A stretch of 64,000 nucleotides of DNA from Burkholderia sp. HI2500 (GTDB taxonomy: Bacteria; Pseudomonadota; Gammaproteobacteria; Burkholderiales; Burkholderiaceae), in assembly GCF_002223055.1 (NCBI RefSeq), contig NZ_NKFL01000002.1, positions 231,134 through 295,133 on the forward strand, written 5' to 3'. Every line of letters starts with the position of its first letter. Within the stretch, counting starts at the first letter, position 1. The position numbers were made by a program, and so were the translations under genes. Of this stretch, positions 34,359 through 43,056 are shown one piece after another. The notes below the pieces were generated by a model. That model did not search any database and was not told where the DNA came from. It saw nothing but the letters and a program-made list of their open reading frames with translations.

Positions 34359-35120
34359 TCAGGCCTCGTGTTCATCGGCCGGCGGCGGCGGCGGCGCGCG
34401 CATCGCGTCGACCACCGTGCGCATGCGCCGCCAGTGCGAGCCTTCCCAGAACACGCGCCGGCACACGTCGCACGCGGCGAAGCGCCGGTGCCGCAGCCGG
34501 ACGCCGGCCGGCACGCGTGGCGCGGCAGCGGCCGCGTCGAGCGGATGCAGCGGCGCATTGCAGCGCAGGCACAGCCGGAATGGCCGCATGTGCGGCGCGA
34601 GATCGAGCCGTTCGAACAGTTCGCGCAGCTGGTCGGCCGGCTGCAGCGCGTGCAGGTAGCAGCCGCGCGCGACCGCGCGCCGCTTGAGCAGCTCGCGGTC
34701 GCGGGTCAGCACGATCCGGCCCTCCCGCGCGGCGAGCGCCGCGAGCTCGTCGTCGCGGTAGTGGTTGTCATAGCAGGTGTCGAAGCCCGCGAGGCGCAGC
34801 AGTTGCGCGAGGCCGCCGAGATGCGCGTCGGCGACGAAGCGCCATTGCGCGGGCGGCGCGGTGGCCCCGTTCACGGCAGCCGGCTGTGCGCGTTCCGGAA
34901 AAGCCTCGACCCGGTCGCCGTCGTCGAGCGGCCGGTCGAGCGCGGCCGGCGCATCGTTCACGCACAGCCGGCCGATTTCGGTATGCGGCACGCCGAGCGC
35001 CTCGATCGCGTGCTTCACCGTCGCGTCGCGCGCACATGCGTGCCCGAACGCGCGGTCGCGCTGGGCGCGCGGGAGAAAGGCGTTCAGTTCGTCGTGGAAG
35101 CGGAAGGTCGCGGTCGCCAT
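34359..35120 (-). CDS. Mut7-C RNase-domain protein with N-terminal ubiquitin-like domain
   Basis: The 253-residue protein combines a MoaD/ubiquitin-like N-terminal part (ATFRFHDELNAFLPRAQRDRAF, VNDAPAALDRPLDDGDRVEAFP, residues 1-85) with the Mut7-C domain (FVADAHLGGLAQLLRLAGFDTCYDN, IVLTRDRELLKRRAVARG), a PIN-like nuclease fold with acidic residues kept, and a zinc ribbon of two Cys pairs (LCLRCN and ACDVCRR). Family members are predicted RNases; cellular target unknown. Not paired with an antitoxin gene. Start at 35120 is the only ATG giving the complete N-terminal domain. Convergent with the small secreted protein gene. Confidence 0.88.
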   Translation of the reverse strand: MATATFRFHDELNAFLPRAQRDRAFGHACARDATVKHAIEALGVPHTEIGRLCVNDAPAALDRPLDDGDRVEAFPERAQPAAVNGATAPPAQWRFVADAHLGGLAQLLRLAGFDTCYDNHYRDDELAALAAREGRIVLTRDRELLKRRAVARGCYLHALQPADQLRELFERLDLAPHMRPFRLCLRCNAPLHPLDAAAAAPRVPAGVRLRHRRFAACDVCRRVFWEGSHWRRMRTVVDAMRAPPPPPADEHEA

Positions 35121-35216
35121 GCGGGCAGTATGGCACCGCGCCTGGCCGGCCGCGTGCCCTGCAGGCGCCACGCATCTGTGTTTAACTCCCCGCTTCACGG
35201 AGCGAAGGAGCGGGAA

Positions 35217-36086
35217 ATGGATCTCGGATTTATCGGGCTGGGTGAAATGGGGCAGGCAATCGCGACGAACCTGCTGAAGGCCGGGCACACGGTGCGCGTC
35301 TGGAACCGGTCGCGCGAGCGCGCCGAGCCGCTCGCGGCCGTCGGCGCGCAGATCGTCGACACGCCGGCCGACGCGTTTCGCGGCGACGCGGTGTTCTCGA
35401 TGCTGGCCGACGACGCCGCGGCGCGCGCGATCTTCGACGACGCACTGCTCGCCCAGGCGCCGCGCGGCCTGATCCACGTCAACATGGCGACGGTGTCGGT
35501 CGCGCTGGCCGAATCGCTCGCGCATGCGCATGCGTCGCGTGGCATCCATTACGTCGCCGCGCCGGTGATGGGCCGGCCGGACGTCGCGGCCGCCGCGCGC
35601 CTGACGATCATGGCGGGCGGCCCGGCCGAGGCGATTGACCGCGTGCAGCCGCTGTTCGACGCGATCGGCCAGAAGACCTGGCGGTTCGGGTCGTTGCCGC
35701 AGCACGCGAACGTCGCGAAGATCGCCGCGAACTTCACGCTCGCGTCGGCGATCGAGACGCTCGGCGAAGCGTCTGCCTTGCTGGGCGCGCACGGCGTCGC
35801 GATGCGCGACTTCCTCGACGTGATCACCGGCAGCGTGTTTCCGGGCCCCGTCTACGAAGGCTACGGCTCGATGATCGCCGAGCGGCGCTACGAGCCCGCG
35901 CGCTTCAAGGCGCGCCTCGGGCTGAAGGACGTTCGCCTTGCGCTGGAAGCGGGCGACGCCGTGTCGGTGCCGCTGCCGGTGGCGAGCGTTGTACGCGACA
36001 ACCTGCTCGACGCGCTGGCGCACGGCGGCGGCGAGCAGGATTTCGCGGTGCTCGGCGAAGTCGCGCTGCGCCGAGCGGGCCGCTGA
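35217..36086 (+). CDS. NAD(P)-dependent oxidoreductase, 3-hydroxyisobutyrate dehydrogenase family
   Basis: A 289-residue beta-hydroxyacid dehydrogenase: dinucleotide loop GFIGLGEMGQAIA (residues 4-16), VWNRSRERAEPL, the substrate-loop region APVMGRPDVAAA (115-126) and the catalytic Lys168 in NVAKIAANF. The family includes 3-hydroxyisobutyrate, tartronate semialdehyde and glyoxylate/succinic semialdehyde reductases; which one fits cannot be told. The conserved GSxGGAxxAx block is replaced with MGRPDVAAAARLT, as in the glyoxylate reductase-like (GLYR1-type) subgroup. AAGGAG lies 7 bases upstream of ATG 35217. Confidence 0.88.
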   Translation: MDLGFIGLGEMGQAIATNLLKAGHTVRVWNRSRERAEPLAAVGAQIVDTPADAFRGDAVFSMLADDAAARAIFDDALLAQAPRGLIHVNMATVSVALAESLAHAHASRGIHYVAAPVMGRPDVAAAARLTIMAGGPAEAIDRVQPLFDAIGQKTWRFGSLPQHANVAKIAANFTLASAIETLGEASALLGAHGVAMRDFLDVITGSVFPGPVYEGYGSMIAERRYEPARFKARLGLKDVRLALEAGDAVSVPLPVASVVRDNLLDALAHGGGEQDFAVLGEVALRRAGR

Positions 36087-36162
36087 GCCGTCGCGCGACA
36101 GAAGTCCGGCGCACCGGCATAATCGACGTTTCCTTTTTCCTTGCATCGACGCAGAGGCGGGC

Positions 36163-36804
36163 ATGAACTTGCATACGTGGTGGCTTTTCGTGGCGACGGT
36201 GTTCGTCGTGTCGGCGATTCCGGGCCCGAACATGCTGCTGGTGATGACGCACGGCGCGCGGCACGGGTTGCGGCGTTCGACGTGGACGATGGCCGGCTGC
36301 CTCACCGCGCTGGTGCTGATGCTGTCGGTGTCGGCGGCGGGCCTCGGTGCGGTGCTCGAAGCGTGGCCGGCGATGTTCAACACGTTGCGCTTCGCGGGCG
36401 CGGCCTACCTGATCTACCTCGGCGTGAAGGCCTGGCGCGCACGCGTCGACGACGAGCAGCCGGCCGCCGACGTCGACACCGTGTCGCGCCAGGCCGCGCC
36501 GGCATCGCGCGGGACGCTGTTCCGCAACGGCTTTCTGGTCGCGGGCAGCAACCCGAAGGCGATCCTGTTCGCGGCTGCGCTGCTGCCGCAGTTCATCAAC
36601 GCGGCCGAGCCGACGCTGCCGCAGTTCGGCATTCTCGTCGTCACGTTCGCGGTGATCGAGGTGAGCTGGTATCTCGTCTACGCGTCGTTCGGCACGCGCA
36701 TCGGCGCGACGCTGAAGAGCCAGAGCGTGGCGAAGATCTTCAACCGGCTGACGGGCGGGTTGTTCGTCGGCTTCGGCGCGATGATGGCGCTGGTCCGTCA
36801 CTGA
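36163..36804 (+). CDS. LysE family translocator (amino acid exporter)
   Basis: A 213-residue LysE/RhtB-type exporter with about six membrane segments. The N-terminal VVSAIPGPNMLLVMTHGARHGLRR motif and GAAYLIYLGVKAWRAR are diagnostic, as is LVAGSNPKAILFAAALLPQF. Proteins of this class export amino acids such as lysine, threonine or homoserine lactone. The promoter would be in the 76 bases after the dehydrogenase gene; co-transcription is possible. No adjacent LysG-type regulator is seen. Confidence 0.92.
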   Translation: MNLHTWWLFVATVFVVSAIPGPNMLLVMTHGARHGLRRSTWTMAGCLTALVLMLSVSAAGLGAVLEAWPAMFNTLRFAGAAYLIYLGVKAWRARVDDEQPAADVDTVSRQAAPASRGTLFRNGFLVAGSNPKAILFAAALLPQFINAAEPTLPQFGILVVTFAVIEVSWYLVYASFGTRIGATLKSQSVAKIFNRLTGGLFVGFGAMMALVRH

Positions 36805-36827
36805 TTTCGCACTGACACCGGCGGACC

Positions 36828-36862
36828 GAACGCCCCGTTCCTCTCAAGAGGGCGGGGCGTTC
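36828..36862 (+). terminator. Bidirectional terminator between lysE-like and MFS genes
   Basis: AACGCCCCG and CGGGGCGTT form a 9-bp stem around CTCTCAAGAG; followed by TCTGCTTTT and flanked by convergent genes. Confidence 0.75.
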
Positions 36863-36891
36863 TGCTTTTCGGGCCTCCGTCACTCGCTTGC

Positions 36892-38187
36892 TTAAGCACG
36901 CGGGCGCGTCCATGCCGCCGCGCCGGCGCCGCGTCCGGCCGTGAGCCCGAAGACGGCGGCCGCGCCGGCGAACGCAAACCCCACGCCGCACACCGCGCTC
37001 CACCCGCCCGAGGCCCACGCGCTGCCTGCGAGCGCCGCGCCGAGCGCGCCGCCGATGAAGAACAGCCCGACGAACAGGCCGTTCAGGCGGCCGCGCGCGG
37101 CCGGGTTCAGCAGGTTGATCGCGCGGCGGCCGATCGTCTGGTCGACGATGACGCCCGCGTCGAGCAGCGCGGCGCCGCCGGCCAGCAGCGCGAGCGCGAG
37201 GCCGCGATGCAGGTGTGCGTCGAAGCCGAACCAGCCGGCGCCCGCGATCCCGAGCAAGACGAGCGCCACGAGCATCGTGACGTGCGCGATCCGCTGCGCG
37301 GCCGGGCCATGCCCACGGTCGCCGGCACGGCCCGCGAGCGGCGTGACGATCGCGCCGCTCGCGCCGGCGAACGCGAACAGCGCAATGCCGTGCAGGTCGA
37401 GGCCGAACGGCGGCTGCGCGAGCCGCAGCCCGACGGCGGTCCAGAATGCGCTGAACGAGGCCATCGCGAGCGCGGCCGACAGCGCATGCCGGCGCAGCAC
37501 CGGCTCGTCGGCCAGCAGGCGGCCCATCGACGCAAGCAGCGTGCGGTAGCCGGCCGAGATCGACGGTGTGCGCGACGGCAGGCGCAGCGCGAGCACCACG
37601 GCGATCGCGGCATTCGCGAGCGCGGCCAGCACATAGAACCCGCGCCAGCCGGCCGAGCCCGCGATCAGGCTCGCGAGCGGCCGCGACAGCAGGATGCCGA
37701 GCATCAGCCCGCTCATCACGTTGCCGACCGCGCGACCGCGCTGCGCCTCGGGCGCCATCGACGCGGCCATCGGCACGAGCATCTGGATCACGCTCGACGC
37801 GGCGCCGGCCACGAGCGTCGCCAGCAGGAATACGGTGCCCGACCGCGTGAACGCCGGCAGCGCGAGCGCGGCCGCGCACGCGGCCAGCGTCGTGACGATC
37901 AGGCGGCGGTTCTCGAGCAGGTCGACGAGCGGGACGAGCAGCACGAGCCCGGCCGCGTAGCCGAGCTGCGGCAGCATCGCGACGAGGCCGGCCAGGCCGG
38001 GCGGCAGGTGCAGGTCGGCGCTGATCGGGCCCGTCAGCGGCTGCGCGGCGAACAGGTCCATCACGATCACGCCGACCGTCGCGGCGAAGAACAGCGTCAT
38101 GCCGGCGCTCAGCGCGGGCGGCGTGCCGGCCGGCGCGCTGACGGGCGGGCGCGCGGTGGCGGGGCAAGGGTTGGCAGGGCAGTTCAT
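36892..38187 (-). CDS. MFS transporter (drug/arabinose efflux-like)
   Basis: A 431-residue permease with twelve predicted membrane segments, an N-terminal Pro-rich cytosolic stretch of 27 residues, and MFS motif traces such as LPQLGYAAGLVLLVPLVDLLENRR between helices two and three. Similar proteins are annotated as multidrug or sugar efflux; the substrate is unknown. It is divergently transcribed from a LysR-type regulator 97 bases away, which most likely controls it, possibly in response to the exported compound. Start chosen at the first ATG; no strong ribosome binding site. Confidence 0.87.
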   Translation of the reverse strand: MNCPANPCPATARPPVSAPAGTPPALSAGMTLFFAATVGVIVMDLFAAQPLTGPISADLHLPPGLAGLVAMLPQLGYAAGLVLLVPLVDLLENRRLIVTTLAACAAALALPAFTRSGTVFLLATLVAGAASSVIQMLVPMAASMAPEAQRGRAVGNVMSGLMLGILLSRPLASLIAGSAGWRGFYVLAALANAAIAVVLALRLPSRTPSISAGYRTLLASMGRLLADEPVLRRHALSAALAMASFSAFWTAVGLRLAQPPFGLDLHGIALFAFAGASGAIVTPLAGRAGDRGHGPAAQRIAHVTMLVALVLLGIAGAGWFGFDAHLHRGLALALLAGGAALLDAGVIVDQTIGRRAINLLNPAARGRLNGLFVGLFFIGGALGAALAGSAWASGGWSAVCGVGFAFAGAAAVFGLTAGRGAGAAAWTRPRA

Positions 38188-38238
38188 CGGAAGCCTGGCG
38201 AGTGGGTCGAAGAAGTCCCCATCGTAGGCGCCCGATGT

Positions 38239-38277
38239 TTATGCGACAATTGAAATATCTCTAACATGATTATGCGA
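38239..38277. promoter_or_regulatory. Repeated TTATGCGA boxes in the LysR-MFS divergent promoter
   Basis: TTATGCGA occurs at 38239-38246 and again at 38270-38277, 31 bases apart (three helical turns), in an AT-rich 97-base intergenic space. Such spacing suits a tetrameric LysR-type regulator binding its own divergent promoter. Confidence 0.5.
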
Positions 38278-38284
38278 GTTTGTT

Positions 38285-39214
38285 TTGAATACGCGTGATC
38301 TCCAGGCATTCGTCGCGGTGGTCGACAGCGGGTCGATGGTCGCCGCGGCCGCGAAGCTCCACCTGACGCAGCCGGGCCTGACACGGCGGGTGCAGAACCT
38401 CGAAACGCTGCTCGGCATGCCGCTGCTGGAGCGGCAAAGCAAGCCGCTGAAGCCGACCGCCGCCGGGCGCGACGTCTACGCGCTCGCGCGCAACGTGCTC
38501 GGCGCGGTCGACGAGCTGATGGCGGCGGGCGCGCCGGACAGCGAGCCGTCGGGCGAGCTGCGCATCGGCGTGCCGCCGTTCCTGTCCGAGCTGGCGCTCG
38601 AGCAGCCGATCGACCGGCTGCGTGACGCGTTTCCGCGCCTCACGCTGCGGGTGACGGCCGGCTGGTCGCCGGCGTTGATGCAAGGCGTCGAGCGGGGCAC
38701 GCTCGACGTCGCGGCCGTGATGGTGCCGGCCAGTTCGACGCTGCCCGACACGTTCACGTCGACGCTGATCGGCACGCAGCCGACGGTGCTCGTTGCCGCG
38801 CGCGACTACCCGCTGCCGGACGGTCCGCTGTCGATCGACACGCTGTCGGGTTTTCCGTGGGTGCTGAGCCAGGACGGCTGCGGGATGCGTTCGGCGCTGA
38901 GCCGCATGCTCGGCGCGGCCGGGCTGCCGTTCGACGTCGCGGTCGAGGCGTTCGGCTCGGAGCTGCAGTTGTCGCTCGTCGCGCGCGGCGCGGGCATCGG
39001 CATCGCGGCGCCGAACGCGCTGGCGCGCAGCGCGCATCGCGATGCGCTGAGGGTGGTGGAAACGGTGGGGCTGGAGACGCGGATCAACGTGTGGATCGTG
39101 CACGGCGCGCTGCCGGGCCGGCTCGTGCGGCCCGTCGCGCTGCTGCGCGATGTGCTGGGCGAAGTGCTCGACCGGGTAAACAAGGCGGGGTCAGATGCGG
39201 TAAAGGCGGTCTAG
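38285..39214 (+). CDS. LysR family transcriptional regulator
   Basis: A 309-residue LTTR with the HTH at residues 1-60 (LQAFVAVVDSGSMVAAAAKLHLTQPGLTRRVQNLE) and an effector domain from about 90 on (LRIGVPPFLSELALEQPIDRL, RVVETVG). The start is TTG at 38285, which gives the usual MNTRDLQAFV N-terminus. Divergent from the MFS exporter gene, whose control is the most probable task. The effector pocket gives no hint of the ligand. Terminator at 39325 ends the gene. Confidence 0.93.
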   Translation: MNTRDLQAFVAVVDSGSMVAAAAKLHLTQPGLTRRVQNLETLLGMPLLERQSKPLKPTAAGRDVYALARNVLGAVDELMAAGAPDSEPSGELRIGVPPFLSELALEQPIDRLRDAFPRLTLRVTAGWSPALMQGVERGTLDVAAVMVPASSTLPDTFTSTLIGTQPTVLVAARDYPLPDGPLSIDTLSGFPWVLSQDGCGMRSALSRMLGAAGLPFDVAVEAFGSELQLSLVARGAGIGIAAPNALARSAHRDALRVVETVGLETRINVWIVHGALPGRLVRPVALLRDVLGEVLDRVNKAGSDAVKAV

Positions 39215-39324
39215 AGGCGACATTCGAGGGAAAATCCTTATTTTCTCTACGGAAATGTTGCATTGCGGAAACTGTTTCGCTATAGTTGCACCTGTCTCCT
39301 CCATGTCTCCTCTGATATGGATTC

Positions 39325-39352
39325 AGCCCGCCTCTTAGGCGGGCTTTTTTTT
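39325..39352 (+). terminator. Intrinsic terminator after the LysR gene
   Basis: AGCCCGCC and GGCGGGCT form an 8-bp stem, loop TCTTA, followed by TTTTTTT. Confidence 0.9.
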
Positions 39353-39398
39353 GCCTGCGATTTTGTCGCGGCCGTCCATTCGTCGTCCGTCGCTGCGC

Positions 39399-40232
39399 TC
39401 AGAACTTGTACGTCATCCCGACGTAGCTGATGATCGGGTCGGCCTTCAGGTCCGATTTCGACTCCGAGAGCACCGTGCCGTCGGCCGCCTTGATCGTCAC
39501 CGTCGACGTCGTCTTCAGCGGGATGTACGTGACCGACGCGATCAGCCCGAAATGCTCCGTCATGTTGTACTGCAGGCCCGCGTTGAACACCGGCTGCCAT
39601 GACGACGACGCCTTCGCCTCTACCGATGTCGTACCCGGCTTGCCCGCGCCCGCCGCGAGAACCGCGCCGAGATTGTCCTGCGTCTGCTTGATGAAGTTCG
39701 TGTTGAGCTGCAGGTCGCTGAACCAGTTGTACGACACGCCGAGGCCGAGGAACGGCCGGAACTTCGCGTTCGCGGCCCCGAAGTAGTACTGCAGGATCGC
39801 CGCCGGGCTCCACTGCCGCACGCTCTTCACGATCGGGTTGACCGAGCCCAGCCCGATGTTCTGCGTGCCGAGCGCGCCGGCCGGGCCCGGCGGCTTGATC
39901 GTGCCCTGGCCCGAGACCTTGAACACCGGCGGCACGCCGGCCACCGATGTCACCGCGATATGGTCGGTCAGGAAGTGGCTGACCGTCAGGCCGACGGTGT
40001 CGGCGCCGCTCGTGTGCAGTCCGGTGCCCGGCGACGTGAACGACGGCGGCAGCCGCAGCGGCGTGTTGATCGGCGTCGGCGCGACGTTGGTCGTCATCGG
40101 CGTGCTGCTCTGCTGCGGCATGATGTGGAACCAGCCCAGCGTCACGACGTTGCTGCCGGCGCTCTGCGCGTGCGCCGCGAGCGGCGCCACGGCGGCGGCG
40201 CCGGCCGCCGCGCAGAGAAGGGTCTTCTTCAT
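39399..40232 (-). CDS. OmpW family outer membrane protein
   Basis: A 277-residue precursor with signal peptide to about residue 23 (LAAHAQ) and an eight-stranded porin-like pattern typical of OmpW: GLTVSHFLTDHIAVTSVAGVPPVF, ILQYYFGAANAKFRPFLGLGVSYNWF, PVFNAGLQYNMTEHFGLIASVTYIPL, ending in the outer-membrane signature YVGMTYKF with terminal Phe. OmpW proteins let small hydrophobic molecules through the outer membrane. The ATG at 40232 is preferred over the GTG one codon before. It is 18 bases downstream of the first lipoprotein gene and probably in one operon with both. Confidence 0.92.
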   Translation of the reverse strand: MKKTLLCAAAGAAAVAPLAAHAQSAGSNVVTLGWFHIMPQQSSTPMTTNVAPTPINTPLRLPPSFTSPGTGLHTSGADTVGLTVSHFLTDHIAVTSVAGVPPVFKVSGQGTIKPPGPAGALGTQNIGLGSVNPIVKSVRQWSPAAILQYYFGAANAKFRPFLGLGVSYNWFSDLQLNTNFIKQTQDNLGAVLAAGAGKPGTTSVEAKASSSWQPVFNAGLQYNMTEHFGLIASVTYIPLKTTSTVTIKAADGTVLSESKSDLKADPIISYVGMTYKF

Positions 40233-40250
40233 CACGGCTCTTCCCTCCGC

Positions 40251-41501
40251 TTACTGGACGAATGCGCCGATCGTGAAATACGGCGTCGATCCCGCGTTGT
40301 CGAGGAAACCGAACACGCCACCCGTGAAGATGAACTTGCCGGTCGGCGACGTGCTGCCCGAGCCCGTGTGAATCGTCGTGACCGTGCCCGGCACCTTCTG
40401 CGTGTAGTCGAGATCGAGCGCGGTCGCGAGCGAGGCCTGCGACGCGTTGAACGGATCGAGCAGCGTGGCCTGCTTGTCGATCAGCGCGGTGGTGCGGTAG
40501 TCGAACTGGCTGTCGACGCCGATGTACTCGCCGTTCTGCGAGCCGAGCGCGACGGCCGTCTGCGGCGCGAGGATCGAGATGCTCGATTCGTCGTCGGCGG
40601 TGAGGCCCGGCACGCCGTTGGCGTCCGGCGTCGGGTTCGGGTTCGCGACGCCCGTGCGCACGAGGATCGGCACGAGCTGGTTGCGCAGCTTGCCGACGAT
40701 CATGAAGCCCTTGCCCTGCGGCGTCGCCGACAGCGTCGGCTTCAGCTGGCTCGCGTAGTTGTTCGACTGGAACGCGCCGCTGCCGTCGGCCGACTGCACG
40801 AAGTTCGTGCCCTGCTGCGCGCAGGCGCCACCGGCGAACTGGCCGGTCGTGTCGCACTTGGTCCACGTGCCGTCCGCGTTGATCGTCACCTTCGCGTCGA
40901 TCGACGCCGGCGCGAACTTCTGCGACGGCACTTCGCCGAAGCCGACGTGGCTGTACGTGCCCGCGACCTTCGTGATGTCGGTTTCGATCGACGAGAAGCC
41001 GATGAACGGGTAGTACGGGAACTTCGTATCAGGCACCGCGGCCTGGCCGAGCACGCCGTCGAACTGGATTTCCTTGCCGGGGATCGTGCCGCCCGCGACG
41101 CCGAAGCCGACGAAGATGCGTGCCGGACGCGACGCATCGAGGCTCGCGCCGTTCAGCCGGAACGCGCACTGGTTCAGCTTGTTGGTCGGCAGCAGCGTTT
41201 CCTGCGTGAGCGTGCCGCTGTCGACGGTGCCGGCGCGGGTCGGCGTGACGGTGCCGGTCTTTTGCGGGACGGCCGATTCGACGTAGGTGACCTGCCAGGT
41301 CATCTTGGTCGTGTCGAGCTGGACTTTCGCGAGTTCGCCGCTGCCCGCGCCGCCCGTGAATACGGTGTTGTAGTCGAGCGTGGCGGGGCAGAGCCGGTCT
41401 TCGACGAGCGGGGGCGGGTTGTCGCCGCCGCTGCCGCTGCCGCCGCAGGCGGAAAGAAGGGGGGCGGCAAAGGCCGCCGCCAGAATGAGGTTGCGCTTCA
41501 T
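40251..41501 (-). CDS. Lipoprotein of unknown function (DUF2957-like), copy 1
   Basis: A 416-residue precursor with a lipobox (LLSAC, Cys19) followed by a Gly/Ser spacer. The mature part starts CPATLDYNTVFTGGAGSGELAKVQLD and holds TGTVTPTRAGTVDSGTL, CAFRLNG, VGFGVAGGTIPGKEIQFDG, FPYYPFIGFSSIETDITKVAGTY and FTGGVFGFL near the end. It matches what I know as the DUF2957 family, mainly Burkholderia, with no assigned function. Strong GGAGGAG before the ATG. It shares the block order with the 41650 lipoprotein, showing a tandem duplication. Outer-membrane or periplasmic location is expected. Confidence 0.82.
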   Translation of the reverse strand: MKRNLILAAAFAAPLLSACGGSGSGGDNPPPLVEDRLCPATLDYNTVFTGGAGSGELAKVQLDTTKMTWQVTYVESAVPQKTGTVTPTRAGTVDSGTLTQETLLPTNKLNQCAFRLNGASLDASRPARIFVGFGVAGGTIPGKEIQFDGVLGQAAVPDTKFPYYPFIGFSSIETDITKVAGTYSHVGFGEVPSQKFAPASIDAKVTINADGTWTKCDTTGQFAGGACAQQGTNFVQSADGSGAFQSNNYASQLKPTLSATPQGKGFMIVGKLRNQLVPILVRTGVANPNPTPDANGVPGLTADDESSISILAPQTAVALGSQNGEYIGVDSQFDYRTTALIDKQATLLDPFNASQASLATALDLDYTQKVPGTVTTIHTGSGSTSPTGKFIFTGGVFGFLDNAGSTPYFTIGAFVQ

Positions 41502-41649
41502 GTTGCTCCTCCAGATTTGTCTTGTGCGGCGGCCAGCTCCCTGTCGGCCGCTTCTGTTGGTCGTGCTCGTCCTGCTTGCGCCGTGCCGAGCGCCTTCGTG
41601 CCTTCCCTGCGTCACGCGGCGGCGGCAGGCCGCCGCCGCGCCCTCGTCG

Positions 41650-43056
41650 CTACTTGCTGATCTGCGCGCCCACGCCGAAGTACGGGGTCGACGATGTCGT
41701 CGAATTCGCCGACGTCGGCGTGACGCCGCCGTTCACCGTGCCCTGGATCAGCGCCGCATACAGGCCGCCCGTCGCGATTACCACGCCCGATGCGGCCGAG
41801 CCGCTCTTCGGAATCGTCGTCGCGTTCAGCAGGCCCGGCGTCGCCTGGCCGTAGTCGAGCGTGAAGCCGTCTTCCTCGGCCTGCGTGCTCGGGTTGATGA
41901 ACGACGCGTTGCTGCCGCGGATCAGCGCGGCCGTGTACTTGAAGTTCGAATCCGCGCCCGCGTAACCGCCGTCGATCGCGCCCGACGTGATGGCCGTCGC
42001 CGCGCCGAGCACCGCGATGCCCGACTCGTCGTCGACCTGCGCATCGAGGTGCAGCGGCGGCGTGCCGAGGTTCACGTTGCCCGTGCGTACGATCACCGGC
42101 ACCGTCGCGCCGTTGAGCTGGCCGATCACCATGTGCGCGGTCGCCGACTTGCCGGTCGCGCCGGTCGGCAGCTGCGTCTGCGGCAGTATCTGCGGGGCCT
42201 TCGTGCTGTCGAAGTAGCCGCCGTTCGCGCTCGCCTTCCACGGGTCACCGGTCGTCTGGCAGCCGCCTGAGCCGCTCGACGTGCACGCGCCGTTCGCGTC
42301 GAACGTCTCGCTCGAGTTCGAACCCTTCGTCGCGTAGTTGCTCGACGGCACGAGGTGATAGAGCAGCGCGTTGTACGTGCCCGGCAGCTTCGAGATATCC
42401 GTCGTCGTGTTCGCGAAGCCGAGGAACGGATAGAAGTCGAAGTGTCGCTTCGGCACCTGGCCGATGTTCTGGAGCACGCCCGGGATGATCGTCAGCCCGT
42501 CGTACTGGATCGTCGCGCCCGGAATGCCGCCGCCCGCGACACCCATGCCGACCAGCAGCATCGGCGGGTTCGCCTGGTTGAAGTCGGCGGCCGTCGAGTA
42601 CGTGGCGCCGCTCGGCGCCTTGCCCGTGCCGGGCGTCAGGATGAACGCGCAGCGCGTCTGCTCCGCGGTCGGTAGCACGCCGGTCGGCGGGTGCATGACT
42701 GCGCCGGTGATCGTTGTGCCGACGCGGCTCGGCGTGACCGTGCCGGTCGCGAGCGGAATCGGCGATTCGAGCCACTTGAGCGTGTAGGTCATCGCCACCG
42801 CGTCGATGTTGACGCTGACGATCTCGCCGCTACCGGCGCCGCCGAGGTACGTGCTCTTCACGATGTCGGCGTTGGCCGGGCACAGCGCACCATTGATGGG
42901 CTGCGACGGCGGCGGCCCTTGCGTGCCGCAACTGGATCCGGAACATTGGGGCGCATTGATCGGCGCGGGTGCGCCGCCGTCCCCCCCACCACATGCAACC
43001 AGGAAAGGGGCAATGGCAAAGGCCGTTGCCACCCCCTTCGATAAGGTGTGCGACAT
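41650..43056 (-). CDS. Lipoprotein of unknown function (DUF2957-like), copy 2
   Basis: A 468-residue precursor with lipobox FLVAC (Cys22) and a Gly/Pro spacer. It repeats the block order of the copy downstream: CPANADIVKSTYLGGAGSGEIVSV, TGTVTPSRVGTTITGAV, CAFILTPGTGKAPSG, VGMGVAGGGIPGATIQYDG, FDFYPFLGFANTTTDISKLPGTY, and STPYFGVGAQISK at the C-terminus, where copy 1 has STPYFTIGAFVQ. GGAGA lies 7 bases before the ATG. First gene of the three-gene group with copy 1 and the OmpW-like porin; 148 bases separate the two lipoprotein genes. Function unknown; a shared cell-surface or envelope task is inferred. Confidence 0.82.
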   Translation of the reverse strand: MSHTLSKGVATAFAIAPFLVACGGGDGGAPAPINAPQCSGSSCGTQGPPPSQPINGALCPANADIVKSTYLGGAGSGEIVSVNIDAVAMTYTLKWLESPIPLATGTVTPSRVGTTITGAVMHPPTGVLPTAEQTRCAFILTPGTGKAPSGATYSTAADFNQANPPMLLVGMGVAGGGIPGATIQYDGLTIIPGVLQNIGQVPKRHFDFYPFLGFANTTTDISKLPGTYNALLYHLVPSSNYATKGSNSSETFDANGACTSSGSGGCQTTGDPWKASANGGYFDSTKAPQILPQTQLPTGATGKSATAHMVIGQLNGATVPVIVRTGNVNLGTPPLHLDAQVDDESGIAVLGAATAITSGAIDGGYAGADSNFKYTAALIRGSNASFINPSTQAEEDGFTLDYGQATPGLLNATTIPKSGSAASGVVIATGGLYAALIQGTVNGGVTPTSANSTTSSTPYFGVGAQISK

